Source: JADMIH01 sp035274425
GTDB taxonomy: Bacteria > Chloroflexota > Chloroflexia > QHBQ01 > JADMIH01
Direction of reading: 5' to 3'
Assembly: GCA_035274425.1 (NCBI GenBank)
Contig: DATEOC010000093.1
Location: 1 to 64,000, forward strand
DNA: 64,000 nucleotides
The notes beneath the pieces were generated by a model. That model did no database searches and was not told where the DNA came from. It saw only the letters and a list, made by a program, of their open reading frames with translations. Every line of letters begins with the position of its first letter. The first letter of the stretch is position 1. The position numbers were made by a program, and so were the translations under genes. Of this stretch, positions 17,073 to 26,253 are shown in pieces.

Positions 17073-17511
17073 CAAGGCTCTCCAGGCCCTTGTCAATCGT
17101 GCGGAGGTGGCGGCCTAGCTGTTCCTTCAATTGGGATAGGACCTGGCGGGCGTACTCGTCCGCGCCCTGTATGCGCTCCTGGGCCGCGCCTTCGACCTCT
17201 TCCATGTACTGGTTGGCGCGGGCCTGCGCTTCGGCCAGGAGGCCCTGCTGGTCCAGCAACATCTCGGCCTGCTCATGGGCGGTTTTGAGGATGTCGTCTG
17301 CCTGCTGCTGCGCCTCGGCTATGACGCTATCGCGCTCTCGCAGCACTTTGCGGGCGGCGCGCACCTCCTCCGGCAGGACGGTACGCATCTGGTCAATCAG
17401 GTCGGCCAGCTCCTGCTCATCGAGCATCAGCTTACCCGATATGGGCACGCGCTTGGCCCCGGTGACCAGCGTCTCAAGCCGGTCAATCAGGTATTGCAGG
17501 TCCATTCGCAT
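17059..17511 (-). CDS. Coiled-coil protein (DivIVA/ATP-synthase-b-like)
   Basis: About 150 residues, almost all helical, with heptads rich in Ala, Glu, Gln and Arg (residues about 55-140, such as EAQQQADDILKTAHEQAEMLL). It has no membrane span and resembles DivIVA-like or ATP-synthase-subunit-b-like coiled coils. Relatives are often found next to coaD/rsmD in Gram-positive-type genomes, as here. Function unknown; possibly an oligomeric scaffold. The frame opens at a TTG at 17556, inside an A/T-rich repeat; the ATG at 17511 (MRMDLQYL) is a better start. Confidence 0.6.
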   Translation of the reverse strand: MRMDLQYLIDRLETLVTGAKRVPISGKLMLDEQELADLIDQMRTVLPEEVRAARKVLRERDSVIAEAQQQADDILKTAHEQAEMLLDQQGLLAEAQARANQYMEEVEGAAQERIQGADEYARQVLSQLKEQLGRHLRTIDKGLESLDARQ

Positions 17512-17546
17512 ATCAGTAGCGATAGTAATCACCCCCAGGTAATTTT

Positions 17547-17613
17547 GAATTCTCAATTTTGAATTCTGAATTGGACCATCAATTCAAAATTGATAATTCA
17601 AAATTGAGAATTC
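17547..17613. repeat. AT-rich inverted repeat (CAATTTTGAATT type)
   Basis: Perfect 19-bp arms at 17547-17565 and 17595-17613, with further CAATTCAAAATTG-like copies in the loop. It lies between coaD and the coiled-coil gene and may act as an intercistronic hairpin; it is also a member of the window's short-repeat families. Confidence 0.8.
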
Positions 17614-17615
17614 CC

Positions 17616-18137
17616 CTAAACGTCTCGCACGTCTGCTGTTTGTGCTCGCGAGTCGAATTTGTTTCGTAATGCCTCCGCCACGTTTGGCGGTACAACCCCA
17701 TCAAGCTTGCCCCCCAGCATGGCAAGCTCGCGCACCATGCTCGCACTGAGGAAGGAGTACTCCTGGCTCGTCATCAAGCACACCGTCTCGATCTGCGCGT
17801 TTTGAGTGCGATTGATGAGCGCAAGCTGGAACTCCCATTCAAAATCGGTGACGGCCCGCAAGCCTCGCACAATCAGGCTTGCCCCTAGCTCCTCCGCGTA
17901 TTTTACCGTCATCCCCCTGTAAGTCTTGACCTCTATGCGGCCATCGAGGTCCAATCCCTGTAGCGCCTCGCGTATAAGCGCGAGTCTGTCCTCCATCGCG
18001 AAGAGAGGCTGCTTGTTACGGTTGTCCCCCACCGCGATGACGAGGCGGTCGCACAGGTGCAGCGCCCGCGACGCGATATCGAGGTGGCCCATCGTGATGG
18101 GGTCAAACGTGCCAGGGTAGATTGCTACTCGCTCCAT
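17616..18137 (-). CDS. coaD: Phosphopantetheine adenylyltransferase
   Basis: A 173-residue enzyme that joins ATP and 4'-phosphopantetheine to dephospho-CoA, the penultimate step of CoA synthesis. The nucleotidyltransferase signature YPGTFDPITMGHLDI, RGLRAVTDFEWEFQLALIN and the C-terminal SQEYSFLSASMVRELA (ISSTxxR-like) are all present. Length is normal for CoaD. It lies 35 bases downstream of rsmD, the order seen in many Gram-positive-type genomes. Confidence 0.97.
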   Translation of the reverse strand: MERVAIYPGTFDPITMGHLDIASRALHLCDRLVIAVGDNRNKQPLFAMEDRLALIREALQGLDLDGRIEVKTYRGMTVKYAEELGASLIVRGLRAVTDFEWEFQLALINRTQNAQIETVCLMTSQEYSFLSASMVRELAMLGGKLDGVVPPNVAEALRNKFDSRAQTADVRDV

Positions 18138-18172
18138 TTCTCCTCAGCTACGCTGTAAAATATCAATCGCTT

Positions 18173-18802
18173 TTACTCACTACCAACTTCCAGGTCCGGC
18201 ACGCGCTCATATATCGAAAAGGCCGAGCCACCCATCTCGCGGTAGCGTATCCTATGCAGCCGACTGTCTCCGTACTCGCCGGCCAGCTTCACACGGGTGG
18301 CGTGACCGATGACTAACAGCCCATTTGATGCTAGTAAGGGGGATTGGGCTATATCCTTGAGCGTGCTGCTTATCTCTGCGTCGGCGTATGGCGGGTCGAG
18401 GAGTATTATATCATACTCACGTGCCGTGTCTAGCTTGCTCTCCCCCGGTATTGGCGCGCCCGATTGTATGGCATTACTCATCATGGTAATGAAGCGAGCC
18501 ACGAACATCTTGTAAACGTGCGCCCGGCCCGCAAGGCCGGTTGTCCTCAGGTTGTCGCGTATTATACCGCACACGGCCAGATTTTGCTCAACGAAGTCGG
18601 CCCACTCCGCGCCACGCGAGAGCATTTCGATGCCGAGAGAGCCGCTGCCCGCATAGAGGTCGAGCACGCGAGCGCCCGCGACCCCATAAGGCACAAGGGT
18701 GTCGAAGAGGGAGACTTTGAGCCGGTCCATCATAGGGCGCGTGCTCAAGCCGGGTGGAGCTTTCAGTTTGCGGCCCTTGGCCGTTCCGGCGATTACTCTC
18801 AT
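18173..18802 (-). CDS. rsmD: 16S rRNA (guanine-966-N2)-methyltransferase
   Basis: A 209-residue SAM enzyme that methylates G966 of 16S rRNA in the assembled 30S subunit. The N-terminus MRVIAGTAKGRKLKAPPG, the arginine-rich TRPMMDRLKVSLFD, motif I LDLYAGSGSLGIEMLSRGA and the catalytic DPPY in IILLDPPYADAE identify RsmD. An insert of about 12 residues before the DPPY motif (after NAIQSGAPIPGESK) is slightly unusual. It precedes coaD on the same strand. Confidence 0.95.
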   Translation of the reverse strand: MRVIAGTAKGRKLKAPPGLSTRPMMDRLKVSLFDTLVPYGVAGARVLDLYAGSGSLGIEMLSRGAEWADFVEQNLAVCGIIRDNLRTTGLAGRAHVYKMFVARFITMMSNAIQSGAPIPGESKLDTAREYDIILLDPPYADAEISSTLKDIAQSPLLASNGLLVIGHATRVKLAGEYGDSRLHRIRYREMGGSAFSIYERVPDLEVGSE

Positions 18803-18818
18803 CTCTTGAGAATTATGA

Positions 18819-18843
18819 AGGATAAAGGATAAAGGATAAAGGT
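18819..18843. repeat. GGATAAA tandem array
   Basis: Three copies of AAGGATAAAGG-type 7-base units upstream of rsmD on the minus strand. Another of the short tandem families found only between genes here. Confidence 0.8.
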
Positions 18844-19010
18844 TGTATCATCTTCGTCACTCCCGCCTCAGGGCGTGCGTGGCCTAAACATCGGGGCTTA
18901 TGATATACTTATAGATGGATAAGAATTATTAAGCAACTCAAGAGTAGAGAAATTGTAAGAATCGGGGCGTTGCGGTCGAGTGAGGACCGACATTTGAGTG
19001 GAGGACGTTG

Positions 19011-21896
19011 ATGCCGCAGAACTTAGTACAGAAGATTATTGGGAGCCATCTCGTTACGGGGGAGATGAAACCGGGAAAAGAGGTAGCTATCAGGATAGAC
19101 CAGACCCTTACACAGGACGCTACAGGAACAATGTCATATCTTCAGTTCGAGGCGATGGGTATACCCAGCGTCCGGACCGACGTGTCTGTGAGCTACGTTG
19201 ACCACAACATGCTGCAAACAGGCTTCGAGAACGCCGACGACCATCGCTTCTTGCAGTCCATCGCGGCCAAGTACGGGATTTACTTTTCGCGCCCTGGCAA
19301 CGGCATCTGCCACCAGGTACACCTTGAGCGCTTCGCCGTGCCGGGCAAGACGCTGCTTGGGTCCGACTCGCACACGCCAACGTGCGGTGGCCTGGGGATG
19401 ATCTCGATAGGCGCGGGCGGCCTGGACGTAGCAGTCGCGATGGGTGGTGGGCCATTCTACATGGCGATGCCGGAGGTGTGGCTGGTGCGATTGGTGGGGA
19501 AGCGGCAGCCCTGGATCGCGGCAAAGGACATTATTTTCGAGGTGTTGAGACGGCTTACGGTCAAGGGCGGCGTCGGTAAGATGATCGAGTATGGCGGGCC
19601 TGGCGTGGCCGACCTGTCGGTGCCGGAGCGCGGCACGATCACCAATATGGGTGCCGAGCTTGGCGCGACCACATCTATCTTCCCCTCCGACTCGCGCACT
19701 CGTGAGTACATGAAGGCGCAGAATCGCGAAGACCAGTGGGTGGAGCTTGGCCCCGATCCCGATGCCGAGTATGAAGGCATTATCGAGATATTTCTTGAAG
19801 AGCTTGAGCCGATGATCTCCAAGCCTCACAGCCCCGATAACGTCGTACCTGTGCGCGAAGTGGCGGGCACTCCGGTGTCGCAGGTGCTGGTCGGTTCCTG
19901 CACCAACTCCTCATTTGTAGACCTCCAGACTGTAGCTTCCGTACTCAAGGGGAAGACGGTCCACCCCGACCTGTCGTTCGGGGTAACGCCCGGATCGCGG
20001 CAGGTGTACACGATGATAGCGCGCTCAGGCGCTCTAGGAGACCTCATCGAGTCGGGGGCGCGCATACTCGAGTCGGCCTGCGGCCCATGCATAGGGATGG
20101 GGCAGGCCCCCTCTTCGGGCGCGGTATCTATCAGATCGTTCAACCGCAACTTCGAGGGGAGGTCGGGCACCCCGAACGCGCAGGTCTTCCTAGCATCACC
20201 TGAGACGTGCGCCGCTACCGCGCTCATGGGGGTTATCACCGACCCTCGCGACCTGGGTGCCCCTCTCACAGTGGACGTTCCAGAGAAGTTCCTCATCGAA
20301 GACAACATGATCATGCCTCCCGCGACCGACCCGGACAAAGTTGAGGTGATCCGAGGCCCCAACATCCGCCCCCTCCCGATCAACAAGCCGATGGCCGATG
20401 ACCTCGAAGGCACCGTGCTGCTCAAAGTTGGGGACAATATAACCACCGACCACATCATGCCCGCGGGCGCGAAGGTGCTGCCGCTGCGCTCGAATATCCC
20501 GGCCATCTCGGAGTACGTCTTCGAGAAGGTGGACCCTAGCTTCGCGACGAGAGCGACCGCCGCGGGCGGCGGCTTCGTCGTAGGGGGGAGCAACTACGGC
20601 CAGGGTTCGAGCCGGGAGCACGCTGCCCTCGCGCCGATGTTCCTGGGGGTGAGGGGCGTGCTCGTAAAGAGCTTCGCCCGCATCCACCGCGACAACCTGA
20701 TCAACTTCGGTATCCTTCCGCTCATCTTCGTAGACCCGCTCGACTACGCGGAAATCAGCGAGAAGGACGAGTTGTGCATAGACAACGCAAAGCAGCAACT
20801 CCTCGACGGCGTAGAGGTGTTAGCGGTGCGCAACAAGACGAAGGGCACGACCTACCAGATGCGGCATAACCTGACATCGCGGCAGGTGAATATCATCATC
20901 ACGGGCGGCCTGCTCAATTACATCCGCGAGCGTGGAGATGCGACGGGCGTAGAGCGCGAAGCGACCGCCGCCGCCCAGGGCACGACCGCCGCGCTGCCTA
21001 CCTCCACCACGAAGGTCACCAGTTCGCCAGGCGAGAAGCCCCGGCCCCTCTCACGGGAGGAGCTATTCGACAGGCTGGTGGTCGAGACGTACAACCGCGA
21101 GGCGCAGGGCTTTGATGAGTTCGGCCACGGCCTGTCGGAAAAATCGGACCGCAGACTGGCCGACATAGTAGAACCCAAAGCCGGCGACATCTGCCTGGAC
21201 CTGGCGACGGGGACAGGGAATGGCGCGCTGGCGCTTTCGGGCCGCGTCGGGCATAACGGTAAGGTGTACGGTATAGACCTCGCCGAGGGCATGCTGGAGT
21301 TCGCCGAGCGGAAGGCGCGTGCGCGCAAGGTCAAGAACGTCGAGTTCAAGAAAATGGACGCGATGCACCTTGAGTTCGAGGACGACGTATTCGATATAGT
21401 GACTTGCGGGCTGGCCCTCTTCTACTTCCCCGACATCCTGGGCGCGCTGCAAGAGATGCGCCGCGTGCTGAAGCCGGGGGGCACGCTCGGCATATCGACC
21501 GCCGACCCTGAGACGGCCTTCTCACCGCTGAGCAAGCCATACATGGAGAGCATACGCAAAGCCGCAGACGTTCTCCAGATTGACGCGCCTGCGTACCCGG
21601 AGATAGCGGCGCTAACCCGCACCAAAGATGGGCTTGAGAAGCTGCTCAAGGAGGCCGGGTTCACCGATATTAAGGTGCGCGAGGAGCAAATCCCGGTGCA
21701 TTTCACCGCTCTGGACGACTGGTGGAGCCACGGGCGCGGCAGCACGTGGGGTGACCTGATACTCGATTCGATGGAAGAAGAGAAGCGGGATGAGTTCAAG
21801 GACACCCACCTGAGCGACGTGAAGCGCTTCTTCAAGCGCGACGGCGTGAAGACAGCCACGCCGGTGATCTTCGCCACGGCTACTTCGCCGGACTAG
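19011..21896 (+). CDS. Aconitate hydratase fused to a class I methyltransferase
   Basis: A 961-residue protein. Residues 1-640 form a complete aconitase of the Aquifex/AcnX-distant bacterial type: cluster ligands Cys297 (VGSCTNSSF), Cys357 and Cys360 (CGPCIGMGQ), and the swivel-domain GSNYGQGSSREH at 526-537. It interconverts citrate and isocitrate through cis-aconitate in the TCA cycle. A linker rich in Ala, Thr and Ser (about 641-680) leads to a methyltransferase domain: motif I CLDLATGTGNG (728-738), GIDLAEGMLEFAERKA, and post-motif FDIVTCGLALFYF. Such a fusion is not one I know. One idea is that it methylates trans-aconitate, which inhibits aconitase. GGAGG at 19000-19004 favours the ATG at 19011 over the TTG at 19008. 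Confidence 0.85.
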   Translation: MPQNLVQKIIGSHLVTGEMKPGKEVAIRIDQTLTQDATGTMSYLQFEAMGIPSVRTDVSVSYVDHNMLQTGFENADDHRFLQSIAAKYGIYFSRPGNGICHQVHLERFAVPGKTLLGSDSHTPTCGGLGMISIGAGGLDVAVAMGGGPFYMAMPEVWLVRLVGKRQPWIAAKDIIFEVLRRLTVKGGVGKMIEYGGPGVADLSVPERGTITNMGAELGATTSIFPSDSRTREYMKAQNREDQWVELGPDPDAEYEGIIEIFLEELEPMISKPHSPDNVVPVREVAGTPVSQVLVGSCTNSSFVDLQTVASVLKGKTVHPDLSFGVTPGSRQVYTMIARSGALGDLIESGARILESACGPCIGMGQAPSSGAVSIRSFNRNFEGRSGTPNAQVFLASPETCAATALMGVITDPRDLGAPLTVDVPEKFLIEDNMIMPPATDPDKVEVIRGPNIRPLPINKPMADDLEGTVLLKVGDNITTDHIMPAGAKVLPLRSNIPAISEYVFEKVDPSFATRATAAGGGFVVGGSNYGQGSSREHAALAPMFLGVRGVLVKSFARIHRDNLINFGILPLIFVDPLDYAEISEKDELCIDNAKQQLLDGVEVLAVRNKTKGTTYQMRHNLTSRQVNIIITGGLLNYIRERGDATGVEREATAAAQGTTAALPTSTTKVTSSPGEKPRPLSREELFDRLVVETYNREAQGFDEFGHGLSEKSDRRLADIVEPKAGDICLDLATGTGNGALALSGRVGHNGKVYGIDLAEGMLEFAERKARARKVKNVEFKKMDAMHLEFEDDVFDIVTCGLALFYFPDILGALQEMRRVLKPGGTLGISTADPETAFSPLSKPYMESIRKAADVLQIDAPAYPEIAALTRTKDGLEKLLKEAGFTDIKVREEQIPVHFTALDDWWSHGRGSTWGDLILDSMEEEKRDEFKDTHLSDVKRFFKRDGVKTATPVIFATATSPD

Positions 21897-21942
21897 CCAA
21901 CTTCAAACCCCACCCCCGGCCCCTCCCCACTGGGGAGGGGAG

Positions 21943-22006
21943 ATTGAAAAAGCATGAAAAATGAGTTTCTGCTGCGCAGAAAACTCATTTTTCATGCTTT
22001 TTCAAT
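21943..22006. terminator. Strong hairpin terminator after the aconitase fusion gene
   Basis: Long near-perfect stem (arms starting at 21943 and ending at 22006, more than 25 bp with one bulge) with A-run and T-run at its ends. A second G/C hairpin (21920-21940) precedes it. It serves the aconitase fusion gene and, on the other strand, the Gly-rich protein gene ending at 22074. Confidence 0.85.
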
Positions 22007-22073
22007 GGTAGTGGAATGGCAGCACGCTTACGGAAAACTCTAGATGTTTCTTTTCCGTATCGAGAGAGTAAAG

Positions 22074-22994
22074 CTAGAAGGGCCACCAGCCTGGCTTGCC
22101 CTGGTCTTCCTGCTGGGTCTGCTGGCTTTGGTCGCGATCATCGCCACCTCCCATGACGTTGCCTATGAGGTCGCCTAGGCCGCCTCCGCCTTGCCCGGAC
22201 TGACTGCCTCCGCCGCCCGTGATCTGGCCGAGGAGGTCACCGAGGCCACCGCCACCACCCTGGGAAGACTGACCGCCACCACCTCCACCGCCGGTAAGCT
22301 GGCCGAGGAGGTCTCCGATGCCACCTCCGCCCTGCGGCTCAGCCTGAGGTTGCGATTGCCTTCCCCCTGAGGTAAGTTTGCCCATTACGGCACCGATGAT
22401 ACCAGGAAGGAGCGCCTTCATGATGCCGCCCAGCACGCCAGTAGCGGACGCAGCACCCGCGTCAACGTGGTTGCCGCGAATGCCCATTGTGCCTCTCGCG
22501 CCGCTGATGGCGGAACCGAGAGCGTCCATCGCGGACTGGCTGGGGTCCGCCCCACGTTTGTTCGCGCCCATGAGTGACGTAACCGCGGGCAATAGCGCAT
22601 CTATCATGGTACCCTGGCCGGGTTGGGCCGGGTTGTTCTGGCGCACACCGCCCAGGAAGGATTGCAGGAAGGGAGCGAGGTCCGAGGTAGAAATACCGCT
22701 CTTACCCCCGAACTGAGACGCCGCCTCCTGTAGCCCATCGGCGTAGTAGCCGACGGCTCGCCCCTGGCCGTTCTGGCGCATCGCCTGGGCCGCGAGGGAG
22801 AGTTGCTCGCCCGCATCATTCGTGCCTGCGTCCCTGGCGGCGTCTGCGGCTGTGCGGAAAGCCTGCGCGATCCTGTCGCCGTGCGTGCCGCCGCCGGGGC
22901 CGCTGTCGACCTCGTTGAGCTTATCCTGGTTCTGCTGAAGCATCTCGGAAATTGAGCCGAGCAGCGTGCCTACATCTACCTGTCTGTTGTTCAC
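22074..22994 (-). CDS. DhaL (Dak2)-derived protein with Gly/Gln repeat tail
   Basis: A 306-residue protein. Residues 1-205 resemble the DhaL/Dak2 fold: GGGTHGDRIAQAFR at the position of the nucleotide-binding GDGDHG motif, TMIDALLPAVTSL matching KTMLDALxPA, and VDAGAASATGVLGG matching the DPGAAS motif. The acidic triad is only partly kept (DSGPGGGTHG instead of D.GDGDHG), so kinase or phosphoryl transfer activity is doubtful. Residues 205-300 hold three repeats of GGGGxGDLLGQxTGGGG with Gln/Ser spacers, low complexity and probably disordered. It ends in KPGWWPF. Function unknown; fused tails of this kind suggest an assembly or surface role. Confidence 0.55.
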   Translation of the reverse strand: MNNRQVDVGTLLGSISEMLQQNQDKLNEVDSGPGGGTHGDRIAQAFRTAADAARDAGTNDAGEQLSLAAQAMRQNGQGRAVGYYADGLQEAASQFGGKSGISTSDLAPFLQSFLGGVRQNNPAQPGQGTMIDALLPAVTSLMGANKRGADPSQSAMDALGSAISGARGTMGIRGNHVDAGAASATGVLGGIMKALLPGIIGAVMGKLTSGGRQSQPQAEPQGGGGIGDLLGQLTGGGGGGGQSSQGGGGGLGDLLGQITGGGGSQSGQGGGGLGDLIGNVMGGGDDRDQSQQTQQEDQGKPGWWPF

Positions 22995-23136
22995 AGTGAG
23001 ACCTCCTCGGTATCGTACCTTTCTCTAAACGGGAAAGCGCCCAACTGGAACATAGCACGGAACGTGCCGGGGCTACATAAGGCTTATAGTCCCGAAGGAG
23101 AGAAAGAAATAAAGGATTTCCTAAAAGGCATAGTGC

Positions 23137-24969
23137 CTACGCCTCCGAATCCGCCACCTCTATGTGCAGATCGCGCAGCGCGGCCTCGGGGACGGGAGAG
23201 GGGGCGTCCATCATGAGGTCGCGGGCCTGGGCGGTCTTGGGGAAGGCGATTACCTCGCGGAGGCTGCTCTCCCCCGCGAGCATCATCACGAGGCGGTCTA
23301 TGCCTGGGGCGATACCGCCATGCGGGGGCGCGCCGAACTCAAACGCCTGTAGCAGGTGCCCAAACCGCGCCTCGATCTCCTCATCGGTGTAGCCCATCAG
23401 GGTGAATACGCGGGCCTGCTGGTCGCGGTCGTGTATGCGGATAGAGCCGGTGCATATCTCTATGCCGTTGCATACCACGTCGTAAGCGGCTGCGCGGACT
23501 TTGCCGGGATCGGTGTCGAGGAGATGAGTATCTTCGGGCATGGGGGCGGTGAACGGGTGGTGAACGGCGTCCCAGCGCCCTTCTTCCACGCTCCATTCGA
23601 GCAGAGGGGGGTCTATGACCCATACGAATGCCAGCACGTCGTCATCCATGAGGCCGAGGCGCTTAGCCATATCGGTACGCAGGCGGCCAAGAGCGTTCTG
23701 GGTAGGGCCGGTCTGGTCTGCCACGATCAGCAAGAGATCGCCTTCTCCCGCGCCCATCGTGGAGATTATGGCATCAACCTCGGCACCGGAGAGGAACTTG
23801 GCGGCGGGGGAGCGGACCTGCCACCGCGAGGCACCCTCTACTGCTTCCGACGAGTTGCCTTCGACGGCCATCCAGACGAGGCCGCCGGCACCGTAGCGCT
23901 TCGCGGCTTCGGTAAGCTCGTCAAGCTCGCGGCGGGTGTAAGAGGATGCGCCCGGCACGCGTATGCCTGCTACGATGCCTCCTCCCTCAAGTGCAGAGGA
24001 GAATACACCGAAGCCGCTCCCTCGGACCGCCTCCGATAGGTCGGTGATCTCCATGCCGAAACGGAGGTCGGGCTTGTCATTCCCGTAGCGGGCCATGGAG
24101 TCGGCGTAGCTGAGGCGGGGGAAAGGAACCGCCATGAGGCGCTTATCTGTGAGCGCGGGCACCATCTCCACGACCATGCCCTCGATGAGCTGGAGGACAT
24201 CCTCGCGCTCGACGAAGCTCATTTCAAGGTCGAGCTGGGTGAACTCAGGCTGGCGGTCTGCGCGCAGGTCCTCGTCACGGAAACAGCGCGCTATCTGGAA
24301 GTAGCGGCCCATGCCAGCGACCATGAGTATCTGCTTGAGCTGTTGGGGCGACTGGGGGAGGGCGTAGAACTCGCCTGGGTGGACGCGGCTCGGCACGAGG
24401 TAGTCGCGCGCGCCTTCAGGGGTGCTCTTGATAAGGATGGGGGTCTCTATCTCAAGGAAGTCTCGGGCGTCGAGGTAGTCGCGTATGAACTTGATGATGC
24501 GATGGCGCAGGGTGAGATTACGCTGCATCCTGGGGCGGCGCAGGTCGAGGTAACGGTACTTGAGGCGGAGGTTCTCGTCAGGCTCGCTGCTCCCCGCTAT
24601 CTCAAATGGGAGAGGCTTGGAGCGGTTCAGTATCGTCACGTTGGAGGCCATAACCTCGACTTCGCCAGTCGCCAGGTTCGGGTTGGTGCGCTCTGCGCCG
24701 CGCTCGTGGACGGTGCCTTCCACCTGGAGGACGTACTCCGAGCGCACTTCCTCGGCGATAGAGTGGGCGTCGGGGTCGGTCTCGCGATTGAATACCACCT
24801 GGGTGAGGCCGTCGCGGTCACGCAGGTCGATAAAGATCAGGGCACCCTGGTCGCGGCGGCGGTGGACCCAGCCGCTCAGGCGAACGCCGCTGCCTGCGTC
24901 ACCGGGGCGCAGCTGCCCGCAGCTCACTTTTCTGTAGGTTTCTGTGTGTGATCGCTCTATCGTTTCCAT
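23137..24969 (-). CDS. aspS: Aspartyl-tRNA synthetase
   Basis: A 610-residue class II synthetase of the bacterial type. The N-terminal OB-fold anticodon-binding domain (about 15-115, VRLSGWVHRRRDQGALIFIDLRD) precedes the catalytic core with motif 2 FRDEDLRADRQPEFTQLDLE, the bacterial GAD insertion (about 285-415) and motif 3 PPHGGIAPGIDRLVML-like. Length and order are normal. Whether it also charges tRNA-Asn (non-discriminating type) cannot be decided from sequence alone. GAGAGGAAG lies 5-9 bases upstream of the ATG. Confidence 0.97.
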   Translation of the reverse strand: METIERSHTETYRKVSCGQLRPGDAGSGVRLSGWVHRRRDQGALIFIDLRDRDGLTQVVFNRETDPDAHSIAEEVRSEYVLQVEGTVHERGAERTNPNLATGEVEVMASNVTILNRSKPLPFEIAGSSEPDENLRLKYRYLDLRRPRMQRNLTLRHRIIKFIRDYLDARDFLEIETPILIKSTPEGARDYLVPSRVHPGEFYALPQSPQQLKQILMVAGMGRYFQIARCFRDEDLRADRQPEFTQLDLEMSFVEREDVLQLIEGMVVEMVPALTDKRLMAVPFPRLSYADSMARYGNDKPDLRFGMEITDLSEAVRGSGFGVFSSALEGGGIVAGIRVPGASSYTRRELDELTEAAKRYGAGGLVWMAVEGNSSEAVEGASRWQVRSPAAKFLSGAEVDAIISTMGAGEGDLLLIVADQTGPTQNALGRLRTDMAKRLGLMDDDVLAFVWVIDPPLLEWSVEEGRWDAVHHPFTAPMPEDTHLLDTDPGKVRAAAYDVVCNGIEICTGSIRIHDRDQQARVFTLMGYTDEEIEARFGHLLQAFEFGAPPHGGIAPGIDRLVMMLAGESSLREVIAFPKTAQARDLMMDAPSPVPEAALRDLHIEVADSEA

Positions 24970-25079
24970 GTCGCTTCCTCTCGTATTTGTGTTATGATAA
25001 TATTGTCTATTCTATATCAGGTGTACTTGCTACCGCTCCCCTGTGGGCATAGAACTATCTAAGATGAGGGTTACGCTAA

Positions 25080-25415
25080 ATGTTGGCCTGGCTCGCTCTG
25101 CTGATAATTGTCGTTGCTGAGATATTCGTCCTCCGCTGGTGGCTGAACCGGGAGTACTATCCCGTGCTGTTCAACGGCTGGGCGGTCCTCCTTTATACCA
25201 CAGCATTCGCGGTAGATGCAGTAATCGTGTGGCTGCTTACGCTCGTGTTGGAGCCGGGAGGCAACTTAGGCCTTCAGATTATCGCCATTTTGAGTATTAT
25301 CGCCGTGGCGCTTGTGGCCTTCTTCACCATTTTCTTGCGATGGATACTCCGCCAGGACCTCGAAGATGTGCCGGATATAGCGGTTCCTGACAAGGATCGC
25401 GGTAGAGGCGCATGA
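25080..25415 (+). CDS. Small membrane protein, unknown
   Basis: A 111-residue protein with three predicted membrane spans (about 2-18, 29-52, 60-86) and a charged C-terminal tail (RQDLEDVPDIAVPDKDRG). GAGGG lies about 10 bases before the ATG. Family not recognised. It is transcribed divergently from aspS and stands alone. Confidence 0.6.
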   Translation: MLAWLALLIIVVAEIFVLRWWLNREYYPVLFNGWAVLLYTTAFAVDAVIVWLLTLVLEPGGNLGLQIIAILSIIAVALVAFFTIFLRWILRQDLEDVPDIAVPDKDRGRGA

Positions 25416-25615
25416 CTTCCATAGCTTTGGTTTCGTGATTACCAGAGCCGGGTGGGAGTCAGCAAGAGTATTTCCTTTTTCCAGAGGACCAAATTACGGA
25501 AAAACCCCAATGTTCTATGATTGGGGCTAACTTCACATTACATAGCTTGCCGAGGCGCAGACTACCAAGGGCTGTGTTGTTCGGGGATGGGTATGCTGAG
25601 CCTTACTCCTGATTG

Positions 25616-25897
25616 TCAATCCCAATCAAGAGCATCCATGCGGGCAGCATGCAGGGCATTATTGCCCCTTGATATCGCTTGAGCCATCATGTGAGCATCC
25701 AAATGGTCACTTAGTCCTTTTATAGCCGCCTTGGTACTATTCGCGTCTGGTTTGACTTCGCTAATCTGAGGAGTCTCGGTTATCTGGGCGGCACGCCTTG
25801 CGACATTTTTTGCCATTGCCTGTTTGAGTATTTGTCCACCAACCGCTACCGCAGCCCCAACTGCTAACTTTAGCAGTGCTCGTTTCCAATCACTCAT
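25616..25897 (-). CDS. Small protein with N-terminal membrane segment, unknown
   Basis: A 93-residue protein. A hydrophobic segment (LLKLAVGAAVAVGGQIL, about 9-26) is followed by a basic then Ala/Asp-rich helical region. AAGGAG lies 7 nt before the ATG, which supports a real gene. No family recognised. It stands alone, with no obvious partner. Confidence 0.5.
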   Translation of the reverse strand: MSDWKRALLKLAVGAAVAVGGQILKQAMAKNVARRAAQITETPQISEVKPDANSTKAAIKGLSDHLDAHMMAQAISRGNNALHAARMDALDWD

Positions 25898-26253
25898 GTG
25901 GTGTCTCCTTATGTGCTAACATTGGTCCCTGCCGTGATGAGCAGTTATGAGATGCTAATTGCTGCACTCTATTGCCGCAACTCAATAAGCAACAAAGCCT
26001 ACCGTATCAATTCTCCAATGTAATTTGCATCGTACCGCTCAAAGTCTTGCCCCGCATCACCAGAATCGGTTAACTTTCTGCGCAACAAATTGGCGATGAA
26101 TCCATAACATAGGGAGCGAGCCTTATAGACTCGCCCAATGCGACTATCTGAATATCCTATTTAGGATTGCTACTATAAGAGCATTGCAACATCAGCAAGG
26201 TTGAGCGCCAAGTGTACAGGGAATATAACAGGGCAGTCTATATATGGGTATGA
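25898..26253. other. Gene-less stretch of about 355 bases
   Basis: No coding frame of convincing composition, no tandem repeat and no strong hairpin is seen. It separates the small protein gene from the DUF1801 pseudogene. Confidence 0.5.
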
